Positions 57,508-64,000 of a stretch of DNA of 64,000 nt are shown here, one piece after another. The stretch's first letter is position 1, and every line of letters starts with the position of its first letter. Source of the DNA: Nonomuraea roseoviolacea subsp. carminata (GTDB lineage Bacteria; Actinomycetota; Actinomycetes; Streptosporangiales; Streptosporangiaceae); the NCBI RefSeq assembly GCF_024172185.1, contig NZ_JAMZEC010000001.1, positions 1,054,001-1,118,000 on the forward strand, in the 5' to 3' direction. The position numbers were made by a program, and so were the translations under genes. Under the pieces are notes generated by a model that did not search any database, had not been told where the DNA came from, and was given only the letters and a program-made list of their open reading frames with translations.

Positions 57508-58593
57508 TCAGGCGGTCGTCGCTCGGATCAGGTCGTCCACCACTCTGGTGAGGTCGCCGGTGGTCGCGTGAGTGCGGAGCTGGCGGGTGGCGCCCGAGCC
57601 TCTTCGGAGCAGCCGGGCCAGGCCGTCCTGGACGAGTTCCAGGTCGCCCGACTCGGCCAGCGCGGCCCGTACATGGTTCAGGAGGCGGCAGGCCAGTACG
57701 GGGGCGGGGACGAGGGCGCCCGTACGCAGGTCGAGGCTGTCGCCGGCGAGCCCGTCGCGCGCGGCGCGCCAGTAGGCGGCCCGCAGCACCTCCGGCGGCA
57801 CGGGCAGTCCCCGGTCGCCGCCGGCCACGTCGCGCAGGGCCGTCACGACGAGGGCGCGCACCAGGCCGGCGAGGGTGGCGCTGTCGCCCACGTCCAGCGG
57901 CACGTCCGTGACGCGCACCTCGACGGTCGGGAGGCGAGGCGACGGGCGCACGTCCCAGAACACCGTGCGCCGGTCCATCAGCGCCCCCGACTCCGTCAGC
58001 GCTTCCAGGGTCTGCTCGTAGGCGGCGTACGAGGGGAAGTACGGCGGGGCGCCCGAGACGGGCCAGCGGCCCCAGCTGATCACCCGCCAGGAGGCGTATC
58101 CCGTGTCGCGGCCCGCGAAGAACGGCGAGTTGGCGGCCAGCGCGATCAGCGTGGGCAGCCAGGGACGAAGATGGTTGGCCACGTAGACGGCGTGCTCGTC
58201 GTCCGGCACGTCCACGTGGACGTGGAGGGCGCAGATGCTGATCTCGTCCTGGAGGGCGCGGTAGAGCTCGCGGCCGTGCTCGTAGCGGGCGTCGTCGCCG
58301 AGCGGGGGCCGGGCGACGTCGCCGAGGACGGGGCAGCCGCTGGCCATCACGGACAGGCCGCACGACCGCGCCGCCCCGGCCACGTCCTTGCGCGTCAGGC
58401 GCAGGTCGGTGGCCAGCGCGTCCAGATCGGACGTCGGCGCCGTGCGGGCCTCCACCTGGAAGCGGGTGATCTCCTGGTCGACGTCGAGCGCCCCCGAGGC
58501 TCTGGCCAGGACCTCGGCCGCCCGGGGGACGACCTGACGGGTGCGCGGGTCGACGACGAGATACTCTTCCTCGATCCCGATCAGCAAAGCCAC
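57508..58593 (-). CDS. GCS2-family carboxylate-amine ligase (glutamate-cysteine ligase-like)
   Basis: 361 residues from GTG 58593, preceded by GAGGTGG; GTG 58599 is two codons earlier. The family mark IGIEEEYLVVDP near the N-terminus, DQEITRFQVEARTAPT, then ALHVHVDVPD and SPFFAGRDTGYASWR, FWDVRPSPRLPTVEVRVTDV fit the YbdK/EgtA-like GCS2 family. It ligates an amino group to the gamma-carboxylate of glutamate using ATP. In actinobacteria such genes may serve mycothiol-independent thiol or ergothioneine routes. The exact substrate is not known. Confidence 0.88.
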   Translation of the reverse strand: MALLIGIEEEYLVVDPRTRQVVPRAAEVLARASGALDVDQEITRFQVEARTAPTSDLDALATDLRLTRKDVAGAARSCGLSVMASGCPVLGDVARPPLGDDARYEHGRELYRALQDEISICALHVHVDVPDDEHAVYVANHLRPWLPTLIALAANSPFFAGRDTGYASWRVISWGRWPVSGAPPYFPSYAAYEQTLEALTESGALMDRRTVFWDVRPSPRLPTVEVRVTDVPLDVGDSATLAGLVRALVVTALRDVAGGDRGLPVPPEVLRAAYWRAARDGLAGDSLDLRTGALVPAPVLACRLLNHVRAALAESGDLELVQDGLARLLRRGSGATRQLRTHATTGDLTRVVDDLIRATTA

Positions 58594-59014
58594 GACCACC
58601 TCACAGCGCGCTCAGCGAACCACCTCCGTACCGTTCTTTTGTGGTTTGTGCCCGTTGGTGCGCCCGGGCGAACCGCTTCACCGATCTTCGCCGCCGTTTC
58701 CACGGTCCTTCTTCCTTCCTTTACGGCCGGCACGGGAGGGCCCACCCACCGCACGGGGCCGGCCCCCGTCCAGGGGAACGCTCCTCCGGTTCCCCGGCTT
58801 GCCGCCGTGACGTGCGCGTCGTGGGCCGTCCACGTGGTGATCCCGTAGCGGGAAACCGCTTACTCTTGTGCGGGCCCGAGGGTCGTGGAAAACTGCCGAG
58901 CAGACGCAACTGTTAAGAATCTTTCCAGTAAGCGTGGCCTGGCGTCCCCGTCCTCCTGCCCGAGGGAGCTTCGAACCGCATGGAGAACCCCCCGACCGAG
59001 ACGACATCCGTCGC
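58594..59014. other. intergenic stretch before the dimethylformamidase-like gene
   Basis: About 420 bp between divergent genes. Short open frames occur, but none has family resemblance. The part 58905-58930 (TGTTAAGAATCTTTCC) is AT-rich for this genome and could hold promoter elements of the + strand gene. Confidence 0.4.
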
Positions 59015-60955
59015 ATGACCGTGTGGGCCTACGCCCGGGCCACTTCGTGCGCGCAGGGCGACACGCTGCCTTTCGTCGTCTCCGGGATCGCGCCGGTCGA
59101 GGTGGCCGACGTGGCGAGCGACCGGGTGGTGTTCACCGGTGTCGCGACGCCCGGCTGGGAGCTGGAGATCGGCGCCGACTGGCCCAGCTCGCTCTACCGG
59201 GCGCGGTTCGGGCCCGAGGTGCCCTGGCCGCAAGGGCTGCCGGGCGCGGCGCCCTGCCCGGACAACGAGGTCTTCTTCGTGGTCCGCGAGGCGGTGCCCG
59301 CCGCGCCGATCCTGGTCAGCGTGCCGTTCACCACGTGGCAGGCGTACAACAGGGCGGGTCTGCCGGGGCAGGGCCTCTACTGGACCGAGTCGCCGGTGCG
59401 CGCGGGCCGCGTGAGCTTCGACCGGCCGGGCGGCGGCCCCTGTCCGGAGCGCTGGGAGTTCGGCCTGATCCGGTGGCTGCGACCGGCCGGCTACGACGTC
59501 GCGTACTGCTCGAACCTCGACCTCGACCTCGATCTCGGAGGCGGACCGGAGCTGCTGGCGCGGCGCCGCGTCCTCGTCGTGAACGGCCACGACGAGTACT
59601 GGTCGGACGGGATGCGCGACGCGGTCGAGGAGTTCGTGCGGCGCGGCGGGAACCTGGCCGTCTTCTCCGGCAACACCGCGTGGTGGCGGATCCGGCTGGA
59701 GGACGGCGGGCGGACCATGGTGTGCCACCGCGACGCGCTGTGCGACCCCGTGGACGACCCCCGGCTGGCGACCGTCGAGTGGTCGTCCGCCGGCCGGCCC
59801 GAGAACGCGCTCACCGGCGTCAGCTTCCGCGCCGGGGCGGGCACGTGGGGGCCGGACATGCGGCGCATGCTGGACGAGTCCTACACGGCGCGCTTCGCCG
59901 GCCACTGGGTGTTCGAGGGGACGGGGCTGAAGGACGGTGACCCGTTCGGGCAGGGCTGCCTGGGCTACGAGACGGACGCGGCCGAGGTCGAGGAGATCGG
60001 CGGCGTGCCCCGGGCCACGTGCCGCGACGGGACGCCGGCGTCGTTCGTCGTGCTGGCCACGGCGGACCTGCGGCACTGGAGCGCCTACGGCCAGGGCGGG
60101 ACGGCCACCATGGGGATCTTCACCAGCGGCCTGGGCACCGTGTTCAACGCGGCCACCGTCAACTGGGGCAACACCCTGCACGACCCGGTCGTGGAGCGCG
60201 TCACCCGCAACGTGCTCGACCGCTTCAGCGGCGCGGCGCCCGCACCCGCGTGGGAGGTCATCGGGCCCGCCGGGACGGACGTCCGGGCGCTGGCGGTGCG
60301 CGATCGGACGCTGTACGCGGCGGACGGGGCGGGGGGCCTGCTGCGGCGGGAGCTGTGCGGGCAGAACCTGCCCTGGGAGCCCGCCGGGACCGCCGGCGCC
60401 GCCGTCAGGACGGCCGAGGCCGAAGAGGCCGCCGGAGGCCCCGAATCCGGCAAGGTCGCCGGGGGCGTCGTCGCGCTGGCCGTGCCGAGGGAGGCCGCAG
60501 CAAGGTTCTCCGTGGGGCTGTACGGGCTGACCGACACCGGGCGGCTCATCCGATGGGACGGCGCGGACGCCTGGGCGGATCTCGGGGCGGCGCCCTCGGG
60601 GGCGACGGGGCTCGCGATCGCCGACTGCACGTTCTACGCGGCGACGGAGGACGGGGAGCTGTGGCGGCGGCCGTTCGCCTCCCAGGGGTGGGAGCCGGCG
60701 GATGCGATCCGGCCGCCCGGGGCCGTCTCAGGAGACATCCGGGTGAGCGGGCTGGCGGCCATGAGCGGGCGGCTGTTCGCGGGCCTCGCCGACGGGCGGG
60801 TGCTCACCGCACTGCCCGGCGGCGCATGGGAGGAGTACGACGTGAGACTCGTTGCGGCGGTCTTCACGGCGCACGCGGGCGCGCTGGTGGCGGCCGACCG
60901 CGAGACCGCGCTGAGCCGCCACACCGTCCGCCGCAGCCCTCTCATCCGGCGATGA
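59015..60955 (+). CDS. N,N-dimethylformamidase beta-subunit-like domain fused to a beta-propeller-like domain
   Basis: 646 residues from ATG 59015 (MTVWAYARATSCAQGD); the ribosome site is weak and longer frames exist. Residues about 1-400 match the large-subunit family of DMF hydrolase: VPFTTWQAYNRAG..GLYWTESPVR, WEFGLIRWLRPAGYDVAYCSNLDL, VVNGHDEYWSDGMRDAVEEFVRRGGNLAVFSGNTAWWRIRLE and the VEWSS..RPENALTGVSFRAGA segment. Residues 410-646 have at least five copies of a blade-like pattern (LYAADGAGGLLRRE, LYGLTDTGRLIRWDG, FYAATEDGELWRRP, LFAGLADGRVLTAL). There is no signal peptide. It may cleave an amide; the substrate is unknown. Confidence 0.75.
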   Translation: MTVWAYARATSCAQGDTLPFVVSGIAPVEVADVASDRVVFTGVATPGWELEIGADWPSSLYRARFGPEVPWPQGLPGAAPCPDNEVFFVVREAVPAAPILVSVPFTTWQAYNRAGLPGQGLYWTESPVRAGRVSFDRPGGGPCPERWEFGLIRWLRPAGYDVAYCSNLDLDLDLGGGPELLARRRVLVVNGHDEYWSDGMRDAVEEFVRRGGNLAVFSGNTAWWRIRLEDGGRTMVCHRDALCDPVDDPRLATVEWSSAGRPENALTGVSFRAGAGTWGPDMRRMLDESYTARFAGHWVFEGTGLKDGDPFGQGCLGYETDAAEVEEIGGVPRATCRDGTPASFVVLATADLRHWSAYGQGGTATMGIFTSGLGTVFNAATVNWGNTLHDPVVERVTRNVLDRFSGAAPAPAWEVIGPAGTDVRALAVRDRTLYAADGAGGLLRRELCGQNLPWEPAGTAGAAVRTAEAEEAAGGPESGKVAGGVVALAVPREAAARFSVGLYGLTDTGRLIRWDGADAWADLGAAPSGATGLAIADCTFYAATEDGELWRRPFASQGWEPADAIRPPGAVSGDIRVSGLAAMSGRLFAGLADGRVLTALPGGAWEEYDVRLVAAVFTAHAGALVAADRETALSRHTVRRSPLIRR

Positions 60956-60967
60956 CGGAGAAGGGCC

Positions 60968-61624
60968 TCAGAGGGACGTCGGGCCGTAGAGGGCGTGCGA
61001 GGCCCCGGTGGTGAAGGCCCAGTAGCGGTCCCCGTACGACCAGTGCCACCACTCGGTCGCGTAGTTGACCAGCCCCACCGGCTCCAGCGCCCCGGCCAGG
61101 ATCTTGCGGTGCCGGCGCGCCGCCTCCGGCAGGTCCGGGGCCGCCGTGTAGCACAGCCCGCCGCTCTGCTCCGGCGTGTCGTTGATCGCCGTGCCCATGT
61201 CGTACTCGGCCCCGTCGGGATCGCACAGGGTGAGGTCCACGGCGGCGCCGGCCGTGTGCGGGGCCACCTCGACGGGTGAGACGTAGCGGCTGGTGGCCGA
61301 GCGCAGCTCGTCCGGCGTCAGGCCGGGGAAGCGTCCGGCCAGCTCGGCGCGGTAGCCGTCGAAGATCTGCCGCTGCGCGGCGATCGTCCGGTGCCCCTCG
61401 ACGATCAGCAGGTGGTACCCGTCGGGCAGGGTGCGCTCGGCGCGTTCGAGCCGGTCGACGACGCCCTGCCTCAGGTGGGCGTACGCGCCCTCCGGATCGG
61501 CCATCCGCTCGTCCACCCGCAGCCGGCCGCGGACGTCGACCAGCGGCTCGCCGGCGTCTTCGAGGGGAATCGCGGCGACACGCGGATCGGAGATCAGCAC
61601 GATGTCGCCAGTTGGGTGCCACAT
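60968..61624 (-). CDS. VanX-like D-Ala-D-Ala dipeptidase (M15D family)
   Basis: 218 residues from ATG 61624 (GAGAA 9-10 bases before). Zinc peptidase marks are SPVEVAPHTAGAAVDLTL (the His and Asp of the S-x-x-H-x3-G-x-x-x-D pattern) and EWWHWSYGDRYWAF (Glu base and third His ligand). LLIVEGHRTIAAQRQIF provides the VanX Arg region. The family hydrolyses D-Ala-D-Ala. There is no vanH or vanA ligase nearby, so recycling or use of D-Ala-D-Ala fits better than glycopeptide resistance. It is in an operon with the ROK gene, 12 bp away. Confidence 0.88.
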   Translation of the reverse strand: MWHPTGDIVLISDPRVAAIPLEDAGEPLVDVRGRLRVDERMADPEGAYAHLRQGVVDRLERAERTLPDGYHLLIVEGHRTIAAQRQIFDGYRAELAGRFPGLTPDELRSATSRYVSPVEVAPHTAGAAVDLTLCDPDGAEYDMGTAINDTPEQSGGLCYTAAPDLPEAARRHRKILAGALEPVGLVNYATEWWHWSYGDRYWAFTTGASHALYGPTSL

Positions 61625-61636
61625 GTGCAGCAATTC

Positions 61637-62848
61637 TCACACAGTGTCGGAGAAGACCTGTTCCCGGGCTTGCTCCAACGCGGCCACCAGAGCCCCGCGC
61701 AGGACGGGGTTGCCGGTCACTCCCGTGGCCGCGACCGTGGACCGGCTGGGGCTGATCCTGGCCGCGGCGGTCTCGACGCGCGCGGCGAGCTCCGCGCCGC
61801 CCGCCTTGCCCACGTCGCCGGCGAGCACGATGAGCCCGGGGTCGAGGACGACGCTGACGGCGGCGACGGCCACGGCCAGCCGGGCGGCGACCGCGTCGAG
61901 GAAGCCGGTGTTGCCGGCGGCGACCGCGGCCTCCACCAGCCCGGCGACCGACCCCGCGCGCGAGGCCGCAGCGACGGGGTGTTCGGGGTCGCCCGCCTCG
62001 TCCCCGTCCACGAGCCCATGGGCGCGGGCCAGGGCGGTCAGCGCCTTGCGGCCCACGAGCCGCTGGTACGACCCCGACTGCGGCCGCCCCACGTCGTCCG
62101 GCAACGGCTCCCCCGGCACCGGCAGCCAGCCGATCTCCCCCGCCCCTCCGGTGGTGCCGCGCCGCAGCCGCCCGTCCAGCATGACGCCGAGCCCCTGCCC
62201 CACCCCCGCCCACATGACCACGAAGTCGTCGTGCCCGGCGGCGGCGCCGTGGCGGTGCTCGGCGAGGGCGACGAGGTTGACGTCGTTCTCGATGGTCACG
62301 GACGCCCCGAGCGAGCGGCGCAGACTGGCGAGCACGCCCGTGTGCCAGGCGGGCAGGTCGTACGAGAAGCGCATGTCGCCCGTGCGGGGGTCCACGACGC
62401 CGCGCGTGCCGATGACGAACGCCCGGAGCTGCCCGAGCGTGATGCGGGCAGAGGCGCAGGCCCGCTGGACGGCGTCGTGGACGGCGGCGACGGGGTCCTC
62501 TCCCCCGGCGGGGTCCACGACGATCTCCGCCACGACGCGGCCGGTGATGTCGGCGACGCCGACGGTGATGGAGTCGGGCAGCACCTCCAGCCCGGCGACG
62601 TGGGCGCTGGAGGGCACGACGCCGTACAGGGCGGCGTTGGGGCCGCGGCCGCCGGCCCGTTCGCCGGCGACGTGGACGAGCCCGCGCTCCTCCAGCCGGG
62701 CGAGGAGCTGCCCGGCCGTGACCTTGGACAGGCCGGTCCGCTCGCCCAGCTCGGCGCGGGTCAGCGGGCCCTCGGAGATGAGCAGTTCGAGCGCGCTGCG
62801 GTCGTTGAGCCGGCGCAGCAGCCTGGGGACGCCCGGGTTGAGTGTCAC
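61637..62848 (-). CDS. ROK family transcriptional regulator
   Basis: 403 residues from GTG 62848 with GGGAGGGAG upstream. The N-terminal winged helix (LTRAELGERTGLSKVTAGQLLARLEERGLV) is followed by a sugar-kinase-like ROK domain (IENDVNLVALAEHRHG, GVGQGLGVMLDG, GTTGGAGEIGWLPV). The CxCGxxGC zinc-binding motif typical of ROK repressors is not present. It probably senses a sugar or amino sugar and controls the divergent binding-protein gene and the downstream VanX-like gene. Confidence 0.92.
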   Translation of the reverse strand: MTLNPGVPRLLRRLNDRSALELLISEGPLTRAELGERTGLSKVTAGQLLARLEERGLVHVAGERAGGRGPNAALYGVVPSSAHVAGLEVLPDSITVGVADITGRVVAEIVVDPAGGEDPVAAVHDAVQRACASARITLGQLRAFVIGTRGVVDPRTGDMRFSYDLPAWHTGVLASLRRSLGASVTIENDVNLVALAEHRHGAAAGHDDFVVMWAGVGQGLGVMLDGRLRRGTTGGAGEIGWLPVPGEPLPDDVGRPQSGSYQRLVGRKALTALARAHGLVDGDEAGDPEHPVAAASRAGSVAGLVEAAVAAGNTGFLDAVAARLAVAVAAVSVVLDPGLIVLAGDVGKAGGAELAARVETAAARISPSRSTVAATGVTGNPVLRGALVAALEQAREQVFSDTV

Positions 62849-62876
62849 GGGCTCCCTCCCCTCTCGTCACGAAACG

Positions 62877-62912
62877 CTAACGCCGGTTTCTTTTAAGAAA
62901 GTTTCTTGTTAG
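62877..62912. promoter_or_regulatory. nested inverted repeats, probable ROK operator
   Basis: An inner palindrome TTTCTT-TT-AAGAAA (62887-62900) is flanked by CTAAC (62877-62881) and GTTAG (62908-62912), also inverted. The block is by far the most AT-rich sequence nearby and lies between the divergent ROK (start 62848) and solute-binding protein (start 63020) genes. It has the look of a repressor site overlapping both promoters. Confidence 0.7.
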
Positions 62913-63019
62913 TTTACCACCATTCGACACTGACGATCAGCCAGGTGCGGGACCCCCGGGCTCGGCACCCGTATGAGCGCAGACCCCCGACGCGTTTTAG
63001 CCGGGAAGGGAGAACCCTA

Positions 63020-64000
63020 GTGAGGATCGCGAAGACCACGGCCGCTACGGTCACCACGGCCGCCTTGGCCCTGGGACTGGCCGCGTGCGGCGGCTCCTCC
63101 GAGCCGTCCAAGAGCCAGCCGGCGCAGTCCGCCTCGGCCGCCGGTCCCAAGTTCGCGGGCCAGAGCCTCACCGTCTGGCGTCTCGGCGACCCCAACGAGC
63201 CGTCGCAGAAGTACATGGACGACCTCGTCGCGGAGTTCAAGACGCAGACCGGCGCCGACGCGAAGGTCCAGTGGATCCCGTGGCCGCAGGTCAACGACAA
63301 GTTCACGGCCGCCGCGGCCGGCGGTGAGGGCCCCGACGTGACCGAGATCGGCAACGACCAGGTGCCGCTGTGGCAGAGCCAGGACGCCCTGGCCCCCGTC
63401 ACGTCGATCACCACCTCCGGCGAGCAGGCCCAGATCCCGAAGAACCTGTTCGGCCTGGAGACCATCGACGGCGAGGTCTACGCCATGCCGTGGGGCGCCG
63501 GCACCCGCGCGGTCATGTACCGCACGGACTGGTTCAAGGAGCTCAAGATCGAGGTCCCGAAGACCTGGGACGAGCTGCTGGCCGCCGCCAAGAAGATCCA
63601 GGAGAAGAAGGGCAAGGACGTCGACGGGTTCGCCTTCAACGGCGGCTCCGACGCCAACCACCTGCTCGGCGCGCTCGCCTGGTCCGAGGGCGGCGATTAC
63701 GCGGTCAAGGAGGGCGGCAAGTGGGTGGGCAAGCTCACCGACCCCGCCTTCAAGGCCGGTTTCGCGTCGTACACGGGGATCGTCACCTCCGGCGTGTCCG
63801 GCAAGTCGCGCCTGACGCAGAACACCACCGACATCCGCACCCGCTTCTCCAACGGCAAGGTCGGCATGTACCTCACGGCCTCGTGGGACATCGCCACCAT
63901 CAAGGAGGAGAGCAAGGGCAAGATCAAGGACGACCAGATGGCGTTCTTCCCGCTGCCCTCCAAGAGCGGCGGCGAGACCCCGGCGTTCTTCGGCGGCAAC
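63020..64000 (+). CDS. sugar-type ABC transporter substrate-binding lipoprotein (3' end outside window)
   Basis: GTG 63020 follows GGGAAGGGAGAA, and the frame is open to the right edge (327 codons). Lipoprotein signal: RIAKTTAATVTTAALALGLAAC with Cys near residue 23, then a Ser/Ala linker. The family 1 solute-binding fold shows LTVWRLGDPNEPSQKYMDDLVAEFKTQTG, GPDVTEIGNDQVPLWQ, YAMPWGAGTRAVMYRTDWFKEL..PKTWDELLAAAKKIQ and FSNGKVGMYLTASWDI. Carbohydrate uptake is the usual role; permease genes probably follow outside the window. Coding is certain although there is no stop. Confidence 0.95.
   Translation, partial: MRIAKTTAATVTTAALALGLAACGGSSEPSKSQPAQSASAAGPKFAGQSLTVWRLGDPNEPSQKYMDDLVAEFKTQTGADAKVQWIPWPQVNDKFTAAAAGGEGPDVTEIGNDQVPLWQSQDALAPVTSITTSGEQAQIPKNLFGLETIDGEVYAMPWGAGTRAVMYRTDWFKELKIEVPKTWDELLAAAKKIQEKKGKDVDGFAFNGGSDANHLLGALAWSEGGDYAVKEGGKWVGKLTDPAFKAGFASYTGIVTSGVSGKSRLTQNTTDIRTRFSNGKVGMYLTASWDIATIKEESKGKIKDDQMAFFPLPSKSGGETPAFFGGN

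Noticed and set aside
60968..61624. Vancomycin-resistance cluster
   Set aside because: Only a VanX-like dipeptidase is present; no vanR/S, vanH or vanA-type ligase is in the neighbourhood. A scavenging role is more likely.

Overview
The window is a very GC-rich, densely coded actinobacterial chromosome segment. GTG starts are common and there is one probable TTG start. Gene content is typical of filamentous actinomycetes: a SARP/AfsR-type regulator, a spore-associated-protein-like domain, DUF3046 next to recA, gluABCD, an SCO6745-like protein and an actinobacterial LexA-type SOS box. My best guess is a member of the Streptosporangiaceae (Nonomuraea-like). That is an inference from gene content and style, not a measured identity. 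I see no rRNA, tRNA, CRISPR array, prophage or intact insertion sequence.

Layout. 0-6 kb: a glyoxylate/glycolate block (3' end of malate synthase, glcD-glcE-glcF, an IclR regulator, DUF2277). 6-9.3 kb: a large metzincin-like protein and a secreted M23 peptidase with a SapA-like tail, closed by a strong double hairpin. 9.3-12.7 kb: an OmpR-type two-component system flanked by a divergent membrane protein and a PepSY protein; both promoter regions carry hexamers repeated every 11 bp. 12.7-14.6 kb: an HNH-type lipoprotein, then a decayed FAD-dependent dimethylglycine/sarcosine dehydrogenase-like pseudogene. 14.6-19.1 kb: cupin, a large helical-repeat protein, an SCO6745-like protein, dapF. 19.1-24.5 kb: a NarL-type two-component system, a small secreted protein and an ABC transporter operon. 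24.5-33.4 kb: miaA, ogt-like, rnz, small metabolic genes, two low-complexity membrane proteins, miaB. 33.5-36.8 kb: gluABCD. 36.9-44.3 kb: S9 peptidase, SDR, CocE/NonD hydrolase, AfsR-like regulator. 44.4-51.7 kb: rny and a very large Lhr-type helicase. 51.7-57.5 kb: VOC protein, DUF3046, recA with an SOS box, and recX with a huge low-complexity N-terminal extension. 57.5-64 kb: a GCS2-family ligase, a dimethylformamidase-like/propeller fusion, a VanX-like dipeptidase, a ROK regulator and, divergently, the 5' part of a sugar-type binding-protein gene.

How the genes work together. glcDEF would oxidise glycolate to glyoxylate, and malate synthase would condense it with acetyl-CoA; the IclR gene beside them is the likely regulator. 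dapF, miaA, miaB, gluABCD, recX and recA form a recognisable actinobacterial core neighbourhood, interrupted here by accessory blocks (19-24.5 kb and 36.9-44.3 kb). The right edge links a ROK repressor, a D-Ala-D-Ala dipeptidase-like enzyme and a sugar uptake protein around one AT-rich palindromic control region, which suggests cell-wall fragment scavenging.
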